Source: an uncultured Candidatus Saccharibacteria bacterium (GTDB lineage Bacteria > Patescibacteriota > Saccharimonadia > Saccharimonadales > Saccharimonadaceae). Taken from it: 64,000 bases of DNA. Numbering within the stretch: position 1 is the first letter of the stretch; the number at the start of each line of letters is the position of its first letter. The translations under genes and the position numbers were made by a program. Location: assembly GCA_947304395.1 (NCBI GenBank), contig CAMZBA010000001.1, forward strand, positions 1-64,000, given 5' to 3'. Below are positions 28,464-38,105 of the stretch, in pieces. The notes below the pieces were generated by a model. That model ran no database searches, had not been told where the DNA came from, and saw only the letters and a list, made by a program, of their open reading frames with translations.

Positions 28464-29723
28464 TTATTTTTTTATCGCGCGTAGAGCTTTCTTTATTTCA
28501 TCCAACTCATAATATGCATGCGCACCATCCGCTCGCTCAATAGTTTTTTCATTACCTTTACCGAGGAATAGCACCGTATCGCCTTTCTTTGCCATCTTGC
28601 ACGCTTCAAGAATCGCATTTGGACGATTTAATATCTTAAAGATACTCTCGCCATCTTTTTTACCTTTCTCGCGCGCCCCTTCAGCAATCTGTTCAAGAAT
28701 CTCTTCGCCCGGCGTGTCGCGGTCATCCTCTTCGGTTAGAACTAGAATATCTGCATGTTCGCCAGCAATTTCGCCCATCGGCTTTCGCTTCGATGGGTCG
28801 CGGCGACCACCAGCTGAACCAAACACCACAATTAATCTGCCGGTAGTCGCTTTCTTCATGTCTGGAAGCAGCTTTTCAAAAGCATCTGGAGTATGCGCAT
28901 AGTCCATAATAGCTGTAAATTTTTGCCCTTCGTCAACTTTCACCATGCGACCTTCCACTTCGGTTAGAGCAAAAATACCATCCTTTATCTCACTATCAGA
29001 CAACCCCAAACGCTTACCCACCGCTACGCAGGCCAGGGAATTATAGACGTTAAAAATACCAGCAATTTGCGTTTTTATTTTAAGATCCTTCTCGGATGGA
29101 ATTACGTATTCTACTCCATCAGGCTTTAATTTGATGTTTTCAGCTTTCAGCTCGCCATAATCAACGCCGTAGGTTACATACCTCTCAATATCAGATTCAA
29201 AATATTCCGCGCTCGGGTCATCGGCATTTATTACGCCATACTTCGCCTGCTTAAATAGCTTTCGCTTCGCATCGCGATACCTCTCGAATGTCTTATGGTA
29301 GTCCAAATGCTCATGTGTCACATTTGTCATTACTGCTACCTCTATCGGTATACCTAAACTGCGATGTTGTGCAAGCGCATGACTCGTTAACTCTAAAACC
29401 AAATACTCAACCCCAGCATCCGCTATTTTCTTTATTCGCTTATTCAAGATGCTAGAATCGACCGTAGTCATATGTTCCATTTGCTCATGTATTTCATCAA
29501 CACCCCAACCCACCGTTGTCATCAATCCCGCCTTGCGACCAGCGTTATTTAACATCTTCCAAATCATAAACGAAGTCGTAGTCTTACCATTGGTACCAGT
29601 AACGCCAATAACCTTCAATTTACGGCCAGGAAAGCCATACCGCGCACCCCAAAACGCCGCTTTTCCAACATGGTAGGGAATCACTAAACTATCATAAAAA
29701 GGAATTTTTTCTTTTACACTCAT
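28464..29723 (-). CDS. murE: MurE-type UDP-N-acetylmuramyl-tripeptide synthetase
   Basis: VIGVTGTNGKTTTSFMIWKML, TNVTHEHLDYHKTFERYRDAKRKLF, VEGRMVKVDEGQKFTAIMDYAHTPDAFEKLL, FGSAGGRRDPSKRKPMGEIA. Confidence 0.93.
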   Translation of the reverse strand: MSVKEKIPFYDSLVIPYHVGKAAFWGARYGFPGRKLKVIGVTGTNGKTTTSFMIWKMLNNAGRKAGLMTTVGWGVDEIHEQMEHMTTVDSSILNKRIKKIADAGVEYLVLELTSHALAQHRSLGIPIEVAVMTNVTHEHLDYHKTFERYRDAKRKLFKQAKYGVINADDPSAEYFESDIERYVTYGVDYGELKAENIKLKPDGVEYVIPSEKDLKIKTQIAGIFNVYNSLACVAVGKRLGLSDSEIKDGIFALTEVEGRMVKVDEGQKFTAIMDYAHTPDAFEKLLPDMKKATTGRLIVVFGSAGGRRDPSKRKPMGEIAGEHADILVLTEEDDRDTPGEEILEQIAEGAREKGKKDGESIFKILNRPNAILEACKMAKKGDTVLFLGKGNEKTIERADGAHAYYELDEIKKALRAIKK

Positions 29724-29812
29724 ATAGTCATCATATCACTAAACTAATCACGTAAAACAATAGTCACATCACCAAAAAGGGCAAGCTTTCACTCGCCCTT
29801 TTTTGAAAGATA

Positions 29813-31753
29813 TTATTTTTTAACTTTTTCTAGAGGCTCATAGACCGTACCGACAAACCAAACTTCGCCGCTATTCTTATCGCGAATTAGATATATGAAC
29901 GGTTTATCAAATGTTAAATCAATTTTTTCTACCGGCACATCCCATAGATACTCGAATCCGATACCGCCACCGCCAAGACCGCCCATTACGGTTGCAGCAC
30001 CAGCTTTAATGCCTTCATTTGAGAACTCTATATTAGCTTTATGCTTAACTACGCCAATATATGATCCTTCTTTTGAGAGACTCGACAAATCAGCCTTGCC
30101 CGATTCAAAAACATCTTTCACGCCCATCGCAACCAAGTCATCTTTCAGAGCTAAGTTGTAGTCATATTTAAAGAGTGGAATATTCGCATCAATACGCGTC
30201 ACAACTCCATCTTTAAAGTTCTCTTTCTTCAATTCTTTAAGACCCTTAATATATTTTGACCCTTTTTCGGCCGTAAAATCACTTATGAAAGTCTTTAAGT
30301 CCGTATTTTTCGGCATAATACCGACATATTGCAAAGTGTTTCCGTCATACTCTTTCAGGTCTTTTGCGAACACTTTCGCGTCGCTCGCATCATTAAAGTA
30401 GAAATCGGTTGAAGAGTTCTCTCTACCATAATTATTCTTCAATTCTTTTATATACTGTTCCACGTTCGCTTTTATGTCAGAGGGGTCTATCGTGTAATAC
30501 TTCGGGTCTTCCTTATAGTCGTCTAAAACCCACTTACCGTCTTCGGTCGTTAACCACTTCTTATATTCCTCGGTTACTTTCGTCCTAATAGCGTCTTCGC
30601 CCTTATCCTTAATGATGTCGTATTTATTAAAACTTGCACCAATCTTAACAGACTTCCTGTTATCTAAATTATTGAACTTCATTGCAGGAAAAGTATCTTC
30701 ATCTATCACGAAAGGGATGTATTGGTTATAATTCTCATGATCATATTTAATATCATAGATATTCGTCCCATCAGGCTGTGTCTTGCATGGTACGCTTGAG
30801 TGTGGCTGACATTGCAATGTATAATTCCAATTTTGATCAATTGCTAAAGCATTAATCAATGCATAATTTAACCCACCAAGATCTTCTTGACTCAATGCAT
30901 TATTAATTAATCCCAAAGTTTTATCACTAATCCAATTATTAATCGCCGTAGGGGCCGTGAAGGAATCGTAGAGCACATCGGCATTATAATTCGTCTTCAA
31001 ACCAGTAATATAGCTATCCAATACTTGTTCTTTATACTCATCACGAATAAACATCGCATTAGCGAGCGAAATATTCTTACTATTAATATATTTTTTCGCC
31101 TTATAATCGCCAATTAAATCTTCAATTTGCTTCTTTGTTTCGCCATTAGCACCATCCTTAAGCATCGCCAAAGCATACTTAATTGAAAGTGGGCTATATA
31201 TTAAATTGTCTTCTTTCCCTTCGATCTGCAAGAAACGCAAATCAAAATCGCTCAAATCATTTCCGCTCAAGCGATAAGAGGATATCTCTTTCTTTTTCTC
31301 CTCAGTTTTTTTGTCTTCTTTTTTATCGCTCGGCTTCGGTAGTAGCGTAAAATATGCACCTACGCAGCCAACCATTATTAATATCAATACTGCCACTAGC
31401 GCGAAAACACGACCGTGACCTTTTTTCTTCGTTTCGCCGTTGCTAGTATTAATTGCACCAGCTTCAGGGGCACTTATCGTGTTTTGTTCGGCTAAACTAC
31501 CCGCACTAATCTCTGCAGCCTTCTCCTCAACCGCACCGCTAGCGCTCGCTTCTGTAGCTTTTTCTTCAGCTACATCACCGACATCCATCTTAGTGACTTC
31601 TTCCTCGGCCGTATTATTCGCCGTAACTTCACTAGAATCGCCCTCGATTACATTATCAACGGTTGAATCTATGGGTTTTTCATCCATATTTACACCATTT
31701 TGCTGACCGAACGAATCTAGAGCTTCATTATTTTGCTCTTTCTCGAAATCCAT
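29813..31753 (-). CDS. Membrane-anchored serpin-family protein
   Basis: TM VFALVAVLILIMVGCVGAYFTLL; serpin motifs NLIYSPLSIKYALAMLKDGANGETKKQI, NAMFIRD, INNWISDKTLGLI, ALINALAIDQNW, EFSNEGIKAGAATV, FDKPFIYLIRDKNSGEVWFVGTVYEP. Confidence 0.9.
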   Translation of the reverse strand: MDFEKEQNNEALDSFGQQNGVNMDEKPIDSTVDNVIEGDSSEVTANNTAEEEVTKMDVGDVAEEKATEASASGAVEEKAAEISAGSLAEQNTISAPEAGAINTSNGETKKKGHGRVFALVAVLILIMVGCVGAYFTLLPKPSDKKEDKKTEEKKKEISSYRLSGNDLSDFDLRFLQIEGKEDNLIYSPLSIKYALAMLKDGANGETKKQIEDLIGDYKAKKYINSKNISLANAMFIRDEYKEQVLDSYITGLKTNYNADVLYDSFTAPTAINNWISDKTLGLINNALSQEDLGGLNYALINALAIDQNWNYTLQCQPHSSVPCKTQPDGTNIYDIKYDHENYNQYIPFVIDEDTFPAMKFNNLDNRKSVKIGASFNKYDIIKDKGEDAIRTKVTEEYKKWLTTEDGKWVLDDYKEDPKYYTIDPSDIKANVEQYIKELKNNYGRENSSTDFYFNDASDAKVFAKDLKEYDGNTLQYVGIMPKNTDLKTFISDFTAEKGSKYIKGLKELKKENFKDGVVTRIDANIPLFKYDYNLALKDDLVAMGVKDVFESGKADLSSLSKEGSYIGVVKHKANIEFSNEGIKAGAATVMGGLGGGGIGFEYLWDVPVEKIDLTFDKPFIYLIRDKNSGEVWFVGTVYEPLEKVKK

Positions 31754-31841
31754 TTCTTTGACCCTTTTTATCTATATTTGTATTATACATAATTTTTAAG
31801 CTTATTTAAACGCCTCTGGCATCCCATGATATAATCCGATT

Positions 31842-32993
31842 ATGCCTAACCGTTCCGTCAATCTGAAGTCATCCACCAACCATAAAATCGATTATCGTTT
31901 CAAAATTCTTTATGCCATCGGCATGGTTATGATCGTAGCAGGGCACTGTAATGGCGGCGGCATAAACATCCTCGCCGATTGGTTTCCATATTATAGCTTC
32001 CATCTCGGCTTATTTCTTTTTGCATCTGGATATTTTTATAAAGAGCAAAACGAACAGCATGTTGGCCAGTTTATCCTTAAAAAGATAAAGCACCTCATTG
32101 TCCCACTTTTTCTTTGGAACTGTTTCTATGCCATCTTTATCAGCTTTCTCTCGCTTTTTGGCTTTAGTATTGGCACCCCCGTAACTCTCGAAAAACTAAC
32201 CACTCTAGTATTAACGAGCGGCCATCAATTTCTTTTCAATCTTGGTAGCTGGTTCGTAGTACCACTATTTTCTATCCAAGTATTCAATATTCTCTTTCGT
32301 AAAATTACCCAAAAAATCGAAAGCCCCTACAAAGAATGGCTAATACTCTTTATTTACCTTACTATTGGCGTATTTGGCGTATATTTATCCAATCACGGCT
32401 GGATTACTGGCTGGCAGAGAATGTTCGTACGCTTTGCCTCACTTCTACCATTTTACGAATTCGGCATACTCTACCATTCAAAATTAGAGAAACATGACCG
32501 TATCAGTAATATCTGGTATTTCTCAGCCATATTAACGATTCAGGCCATAATTGTCGCTATCTTCCATCGGCCCCCATCTTTTATTTACGCAAACCCAGAT
32601 ATCGCAAAATATGGCTATTTTATGCCATTCATAAGTGGTGCCATCGGCATCGCACTATGGTTGCGTATCGCTAAAATCCTCGAACCCGCTATCGGGAAGA
32701 GTAAAATCGTAAACTTAATCGCAGACAATTCCTTCTCAATAATGGTCAATCATTTTCTCGGTTTCTTTATAATAAATTCATTTTATGGGCTACTGCTCAC
32801 AAAAATCTTCCACGCTGGACGTTTTGATATAGCTACCTTTAAATCGAATATTTGGTATTTATACTATCCTTCCGGTCTACCTCAATTCCAAATTTTCCAT
32901 CTTATTGCTGGCATTAGTATTCCAATATTCATACAACTCTTCCTCAACAATATAACGCGTATTTTTAAACAACGTTTTAAAATAAGCATTTAG
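31842..32993 (+). CDS. Acyltransferase 3 family membrane protein
   Basis: FKILYAIGMVMIVAGHCNGG, SFHLGLFLFASGYFYK, KKIKHLIVPLFLWN; about 10 TM segments. Confidence 0.85.
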   Translation: MPNRSVNLKSSTNHKIDYRFKILYAIGMVMIVAGHCNGGGINILADWFPYYSFHLGLFLFASGYFYKEQNEQHVGQFILKKIKHLIVPLFLWNCFYAIFISFLSLFGFSIGTPVTLEKLTTLVLTSGHQFLFNLGSWFVVPLFSIQVFNILFRKITQKIESPYKEWLILFIYLTIGVFGVYLSNHGWITGWQRMFVRFASLLPFYEFGILYHSKLEKHDRISNIWYFSAILTIQAIIVAIFHRPPSFIYANPDIAKYGYFMPFISGAIGIALWLRIAKILEPAIGKSKIVNLIADNSFSIMVNHFLGFFIINSFYGLLLTKIFHAGRFDIATFKSNIWYLYYPSGLPQFQIFHLIAGISIPIFIQLFLNNITRIFKQRFKISI

Positions 32994-33016
32994 CACTCGA
33001 CGCTTGACAGTGCTAA
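32990..33016 (+). promoter_or_regulatory. CIRCE (HrcA operator)
   Basis: TTAGCACTC-N9-CAGTGCTAA vs consensus TTAGCACTC-N9-GAGTGCTAA, one mismatch, upstream of groES. Confidence 0.93.
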
Positions 33017-33032
33017 TTTGCTGCGCTACACT
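33004..33032 (+). promoter_or_regulatory. groES-groL promoter
   Basis: TTGACA - 17 nt - TACACT, overlapping the CIRCE right arm. Confidence 0.75.
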
Positions 33033-33063
33033 GAAATCATAACAAAGTATTAGGAGGAAATTC

Positions 33064-33318
33064 ATGGCTATTAAACCACTTGCCGATCGCGTAGTCGCTA
33101 AAAAAGACGCCGCCGTCGAGCAAACCGCCTCTGGTATCCTTCTCGGCGAAGCAAAAGAGAAGCAGAACACTGCAGTTGTCGAATCAGTCGGCCCAGATGT
33201 TAAAAATGTCAAAAAGGGTGACCGCATTCTATATCGCGATTATTCCGCATCGGAAATAAAGTACGAAAATACCGACTACCTCATTATTAAAGAAGAAGAT
33301 ATCCTAGCAACCCTATAA
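33064..33318 (+). CDS. groES: Co-chaperonin GroES (short, 84 aa)
   Basis: MAIKPLADRVVAKKDAAVEQTASGILL... YENTDYLIIKEEDILATL; SD aggagga. Confidence 0.95.
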   Translation: MAIKPLADRVVAKKDAAVEQTASGILLGEAKEKQNTAVVESVGPDVKNVKKGDRILYRDYSASEIKYENTDYLIIKEEDILATL

Positions 33319-33328
33319 AGGAGAACAC

Positions 33329-34954
33329 ATGGCAAAGAAAGTTTTTTATGACACCGAAGCTCGCGAGAAGATCCTCGGTGGCGCTAAGGCACTATATGAC
33401 GCTGTAAAGGTCACTTTTGGTCCTAAAGGCCGTAATGTAATTATCGAAAAGAGTTATGGGGCTCCGACTATTACGCATGATGGCGTAACTGTTGCCGAAG
33501 CCGTAGAGCTCCCAAAAGAAGATGACGAAACTCTTGGTTACGAGATGGGCGCCAAACTTATTAAGACCGCAGCCCAAAAGCTCAATAAGGTTGCTGGCGA
33601 TGGCACCACTACTGTAACTGTCTTAACTTACAATATTATTGCTGAAGCCAACAAACTTATTGCTGCCGGACATAACCCAATGGACCTCCGTAAAGGCATT
33701 GAACTTGCTGGCGCAGAAATCGTTAAAGGTATCAACAAAACTGCCGAAAAAATCGACGGCGATAGTCAAAAAATCGCTGAAGTCGCCACTATTTCTGCCG
33801 GCGACGCCGAAATCGGTAAACTTATTGCTGACGTTATCGAAAAAATCGGCAAAGACGGCGTCGTTACGGTAGAGCAGGGACAAGGCCTCGAAATGCAATC
33901 CGAAATTACCGAAGGTTTCACTTACGATAAAGGTTTCGCATCCGCATTCTTTATTACTGATGCCAACCGTCAAGAAGCCGTTTTCGACAAACCAGAAATT
34001 CTCATCACCGATAAAAAGATTTCTGCAGTCAACGACATTGTTCCATTCCTCGAAAAAATGGCTCAAACCGGTCGCAAGGATCTCGTAATTATCGCCGAAG
34101 AAGTCGAAGGCGAAGCACTTAGTGTCCTCGTCCTCAATAAACTCAAAGGTGTATTTAATACGCTCGTCCTCAAAGCTCCAGCCTTCGGTGATCGCCGCAA
34201 GGAAATTATGGAAGATATCGCCATCCTTACTGGCGCAACCGTTGTTTCCGCAGACAAGGGTATGAGCCTCGAAAATTCCGGCCTTGAAGTTCTCGGCTCC
34301 GCCCATAAGATCATTGCCACTAAAGATGAAACTACTATTATTAAGGGCGCAGGAAAACAGGCCGACGTTAAAGCTCGCATCGCCCAGATTGAAGCGCAAG
34401 CTGAAGCTTCCAATTCCGATTACGAAACTGGCGAGTTCAACAAACGTGCCGCCGCTCTCAAGGGTCGCGTCGCCGTTATTAAAGTTGGCGGTGCTACCGA
34501 AACCGAAATCGACGAGAAAAAATATCGCGTCGACGATGCGGTTGCTGCTACCAAAGCCGCGCTCGACGAAGGTATCGTTCCAGGCGGCGGTGTTACGCTT
34601 GTCAACCTTAGCAAAATACTTAAAGATGACAATGCTGGCACAACTATTCTCAAGAATGCCCTCAAAGCTCCATTCGTTCATATCACCGAGAATGCCGGTC
34701 TCAATAGCCAAGCTCTTCTCGCCGAAGTTGAAACCGCCAAAGACGGGCAGGGCATTAATGTTATGACCCCAGAAAAAGGTCTTATTGACCTCAAGAAAGC
34801 TGGCGTCATCGACCCAGCCCGCGTTACTCGCGAAGCCGTTCAAAACGCCGTCAGTATCGCTGCCACTACTATCACTATGGGCGCGCTCGTAGTTGAACTG
34901 CCAGAAAAAGACAACGGCGCAGCAGCCGGTGCTGGTATGGGTGGAATGTACTAA
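33329..34954 (+). CDS. groL: Chaperonin GroEL
   Basis: VKVTFGPKGRNVIIEKSYGAPTITHDGVTVA, AGDGTTTVTVL, AFGDRRKEIMEDIA, GMGGMY C-terminus. Confidence 0.98.
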   Translation: MAKKVFYDTEAREKILGGAKALYDAVKVTFGPKGRNVIIEKSYGAPTITHDGVTVAEAVELPKEDDETLGYEMGAKLIKTAAQKLNKVAGDGTTTVTVLTYNIIAEANKLIAAGHNPMDLRKGIELAGAEIVKGINKTAEKIDGDSQKIAEVATISAGDAEIGKLIADVIEKIGKDGVVTVEQGQGLEMQSEITEGFTYDKGFASAFFITDANRQEAVFDKPEILITDKKISAVNDIVPFLEKMAQTGRKDLVIIAEEVEGEALSVLVLNKLKGVFNTLVLKAPAFGDRRKEIMEDIAILTGATVVSADKGMSLENSGLEVLGSAHKIIATKDETTIIKGAGKQADVKARIAQIEAQAEASNSDYETGEFNKRAAALKGRVAVIKVGGATETEIDEKKYRVDDAVAATKAALDEGIVPGGGVTLVNLSKILKDDNAGTTILKNALKAPFVHITENAGLNSQALLAEVETAKDGQGINVMTPEKGLIDLKKAGVIDPARVTREAVQNAVSIAATTITMGALVVELPEKDNGAAAGAGMGGMY

Positions 34955-34987
34955 TACACATCTCCAATAAAACCTCACACAAAATAA

Positions 34988-35014
34988 ACACCCCTGCAAA
35001 GGGGTGTTTTACTT
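34988..35014 (+). terminator. Rho-independent terminator
   Basis: aaacacccctgcaaaggggtgtttta. Confidence 0.85.
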
Positions 35015-35072
35015 TATAGGTTAAAAATACCCCACGAAGAAAGTGAGGTATCCTATACGCAATAATTATTAA

Positions 35073-35561
35073 CTAAGCAGCGTCAGACTCGCCACCTATA
35101 GTCATCTGAATACCAAGTTTATCTATACATTCTACTATAAATACCAAAGCCTCACCCTTGGCTTTCTCATCTGTAATTAGGCGAGCGGAATTATAAGCTG
35201 GCTCAATACAGGCTTTATCCTCGGTAATATCAATGATGTCTTTATAAATCATAAACTTCTTTTCAGGAGCAATGTCAACTTTCTCAAGAATTGGGCGAAG
35301 ATCGCTTAATGCCATAGATTTCACCTTATCGAGATCCGGATCCCCATACTGCGCTTTCGTTGATACTATTTCCATAGGCGCCGGCGCCACCTCTGGAGCA
35401 GGAGCAGGAGCTGGAGCTGGAGCGGGGGCGGGGGCAGCTCCTAGTACGGAGTTTTCAACCTGCGCAACCGCATCGGCTGCATCATTTTGCGCACCACCAT
35501 TCGTAATACTATTTATCGCTTGTTGCAACTCATCCGGAGTTGCAGTGTTTCCTTGATCCAT
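35073..35561 (-). CDS. hypothetical protein with Ala-Pro repeat linker (162 aa)
   Basis: ORF; APAPAPAPAPAPAPEVAP tract, acidic helical C-terminal half. Confidence 0.68.
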   Translation of the reverse strand: MDQGNTATPDELQQAINSITNGGAQNDAADAVAQVENSVLGAAPAPAPAPAPAPAPEVAPAPMEIVSTKAQYGDPDLDKVKSMALSDLRPILEKVDIAPEKKFMIYKDIIDITEDKACIEPAYNSARLITDEKAKGEALVFIVECIDKLGIQMTIGGESDAA

Positions 35562-35637
35562 TTTTGGCCCACCTTTTTTATATAATCTTAACCTTAATAA
35601 TTATATTAACATACTAATGCTTCATGCGCAATTAAAA

Positions 35638-36102
35638 CTAAATTCGCAAGAAACGTACTAATTTATCTAACAAATCCAATTTAACCGGCTCCATTGGCAA
35701 ACGCGCCCCAAACACGTCAACAATCTGCTCACCCTCCGTTTCAGGGAAATATACCGTCACGCGCAGCGCAAAACGTTTTTTCGGAATCAGAACAATTGAA
35801 TAATGATTATCTTCATTTAAGACACCAAAAGAGCGAAAATCGCTAAACACATACATATTATTACCCTCAGATAGCCCATTCTCCGTTAGACTATAATGCA
35901 ATAATCTTGGACTACGAGAAGTATAAGTAAGCAAAGCAATCACGGCAACAATAACCAACAATAAGAAAGTCCACTGCTGCAACAAGACTGCAATCAAACA
36001 TAAACATACTGTGACGATAGCCAAGCCAATATACCATTTAATATTTTTCTTGTGTTCAATATATTCGCGAGCTTCCCAGTTCACTAGTATCTTCTTTGCC
36101 AT
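35638..36102 (-). CDS. Small membrane protein (about 154 aa)
   Basis: Probable start MAKKILVNWEAREYIEHKKNIKWYIGLAIV at 36102; two adjacent TM segments. ORF track extends to 36204, overlapping the tRNA. Confidence 0.72.
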   Translation of the reverse strand: MAKKILVNWEAREYIEHKKNIKWYIGLAIVTVCLCLIAVLLQQWTFLLLVIVAVIALLTYTSRSPRLLHYSLTENGLSEGNNMYVFSDFRSFGVLNEDNHYSIVLIPKKRFALRVTVYFPETEGEQIVDVFGARLPMEPVKLDLLDKLVRFLRI

Positions 36103-36142
36103 ATTGAAATTATACCATAAGTGCAAACTATACAATATACAA

Positions 36143-36170
36143 CAAAAAACGCTCAATTTCTTGAGCATCT
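36143..36170 (-). terminator. Terminator downstream of tRNA-Ser(GCU)
   Basis: Minus strand gctcaagaaattgagcgtttttt. Confidence 0.7.
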
Positions 36171-36172
36171 TT

Positions 36173-36265
36173 TGGCGGAGGGTGAGAGATTCGAACTCTC
36201 GCACCAGCTTTCGCCAGTCTAACGATTTAGCAAACCGTCCCCTTCAACCACTTGGGTAACCCTCC
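36173..36265 (-). tRNA. tRNA-Ser(GCU)
   Basis: Minus strand GGAGGGTTACCCAAGTGGTTGAAGGGGACGGTTTGCTAAATCGTTAGAC...GAGTTCGAATCTC...CCCTCCGCCA. Confidence 0.95.
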
Positions 36266-36372
36266 AATACAGATTATTCTAACACATTAACAATTAATTT
36301 GCACATATTTGCCGTATCTTTAATAATAATGTATAATTTACTCATCTTTAAGGGTAAAATAGAGCACAACAT

Positions 36373-36771
36373 ATGAAAAAATTAATCGAAAAAACAGGGC
36401 AAGTTCTCACTGGTGCTGCAACTACCGCGACACTTTTTGCAGGTCGCGCAATGGCCACCATGAATTACGATAATCCAGCTCAAGCTGGTGCCGACGCCGC
36501 TCGCGGCAATGGCATGCCAGCTGAACTAATCGGAGCTTCCGGCGTCTTTACTCGCATTACAAACACCATTCTTTTCGCCGTAGGCATCATATCTGTCGTA
36601 ATGCTCATCTATGGCGGCTTACGCTATATCATCTCTGGAGGCGACAGCAAAAAAGTTACCGACGCCAAAAACACAATTATGTACGCCATCATCGGCTTGA
36701 TCATCGCTATCCTTTCATACGCAATAGTCAACTTCGTCATCAGCGCCGTTGGCGGCTCTACTTCTGTTTAA
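36373..36771 (+). CDS. T4SS VirB2/TrbC-like pilin subunit
   Basis: Signal-like N-terminus, two TMs, motif GGDSKKVTDAKNTIMYAIIGLIIAILSYAIVNFV. Confidence 0.82.
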   Translation: MKKLIEKTGQVLTGAATTATLFAGRAMATMNYDNPAQAGADAARGNGMPAELIGASGVFTRITNTILFAVGIISVVMLIYGGLRYIISGGDSKKVTDAKNTIMYAIIGLIIAILSYAIVNFVISAVGGSTSV

Positions 36772-36773
36772 TT

Positions 36774-37442
36774 TTACTCACTTTTAGCCAGCAAAACTAC
36801 CGAGATATTTTTCACTCCAGCTTTTTGGAGCTCCAAGCATGCAGCCATCATACTGCTGCCGGTAGTCCATACGTCATCAATCAAAACATACTGCACATCA
36901 AATTTTACCTTATTAGTAACACTATAGGCGCTTAATGCTTGTTTTTTACGCGTTATCTCATCTGCACCAACCTGTACGGTATCCCCAACTCGCTTTAATA
37001 CTTTTTCGCACCTGCCACCACAAACATATGCAATTCTTTTTGCCAAAAGCGCCATATGATCAAAGCCACGTTCGCGGATATGTTTACTAATCGTAGGTAA
37101 AGGTACTACAATTTTTCCGTCAAGGAACAGACCGTATCTTTCTCTTAGCAAATAAGCAAAAGTCTCCGCGCAGGCGCGTACTGATTTATACTTATATATA
37201 TTAATTAAATCTTTTAGCAATCCCGTCCTTTTTCCTAAACAAAATTGGGCACAAAAGGGAAGCACACAGTGTTCACACTGATTATTCTTTAAATCGCCGC
37301 CGCAACATAAACATTTTCAATAATCATTCGACATGATGTATTTTTTACAACAATCGCATAGTATTCCACCAACTTTTCCACAGGAAATACAGGAATGAGG
37401 GCACAATATATCGCCAATTGATACACGTATTGTATTTTTCAC
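36774..37442 (-). pseudogene. comF: ComF-family phosphoribosyltransferase with in-frame TGA
   Basis: PRPP motif YVLIDDVWTTGSSM and VPLPTISKHIRERGFDHMALLAKRIA. Same-frame upstream sequence encodes VKNTIRVSIGDILCPHSCISCGKVGGILCDCCKKYIMSNDY*KCLCCGGDLKNNQCEHCVLPFC, with GTG start at 37442, GGAGG SD, and TGA at 37317-37319. Confidence 0.82.
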
Positions 37443-37530
37443 AACAAAACCTCCATTTTTCTTGATTTTAAGAATAAACATACATATAATAAAGCTTAAG
37501 AGTGTAAATTAGTGGAGGTTATATAAAACA

Positions 37531-38049
37531 ATGGCTCGCAAACAAGACGAAATGAGCTTAGATGATGAGCTCACAGCTGCCTTTTTAGAGGGCGATAACT
37601 CTGGACTAGTTGCAGAAGAGGAACCGGTGGAAACTCCAGTCAACACTCCAGTTGAAGAAACTGCCATCGTCGAAGAAGAATATGTTGACGACGGCGACGG
37701 TTGGGATGATAGCGCAGATGATATTCCAGGTCAGCTAGCCGTAGACGTTTACGAAACAAACGATAAATTAATCATCAAAGCTCGCACTGCTGGCATTGAA
37801 CGCAAAGATCTTGACGTTTCAATTTCCGATAATATTCTTACCATTTCTGGCGTTCTTAACGGCGGGGAAGACGATAAAGCTACCCAATGGCATATTCAAG
37901 AATGTTATTGGGGAGAATTTAGCCGCACTATCGCCCTCCCAGTACAAGTTAAAGAAGATGGTGTAGAAGCAGTTCTAAAGGATGGCGTCCTTACTATCTC
38001 CTTCGAAAAGGAAAAGACTGAAGCCCCAAAACGCATTACGATTAATTAA
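37531..38049 (+). CDS. Hsp20/alpha-crystallin family small heat shock protein
   Basis: LAVDVYETNDKLIIKARTAGIERKDLDVSISDNILTISG...GEFSRTIALPVQVKEDGVEAVLKDGVLTISFEK; SD ggaggt. Confidence 0.93.
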   Translation: MARKQDEMSLDDELTAAFLEGDNSGLVAEEEPVETPVNTPVEETAIVEEEYVDDGDGWDDSADDIPGQLAVDVYETNDKLIIKARTAGIERKDLDVSISDNILTISGVLNGGEDDKATQWHIQECYWGEFSRTIALPVQVKEDGVEAVLKDGVLTISFEKEKTEAPKRITIN

Positions 38050-38059
38050 ATAATCACCA

Positions 38060-38090
38060 AAAAATCGCCCAAAACGGCGATTTTTTGATT
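38060..38090 (+). terminator. Rho-independent terminator
   Basis: aaaaatcgcccaaaacggcgatttttt. Confidence 0.8.
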
Positions 38091-38105
38091 CTCACAAAAT
38101 AATAA

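Noticed and set aside
33623-34999. 458-aa ORF antisense to groL
   Set aside because: Fully antisense to a conserved gene; product has no recognisable domain; explained by codon usage of groL.
37317-37319. Genome-wide UGA reassignment (as in SR1/Gracilibacteria)
   Set aside because: TGA terminates sufC, the 71-aa ORF upstream of sufC and the 928-aa T4SS gene at gene junctions, so the standard bacterial code fits.
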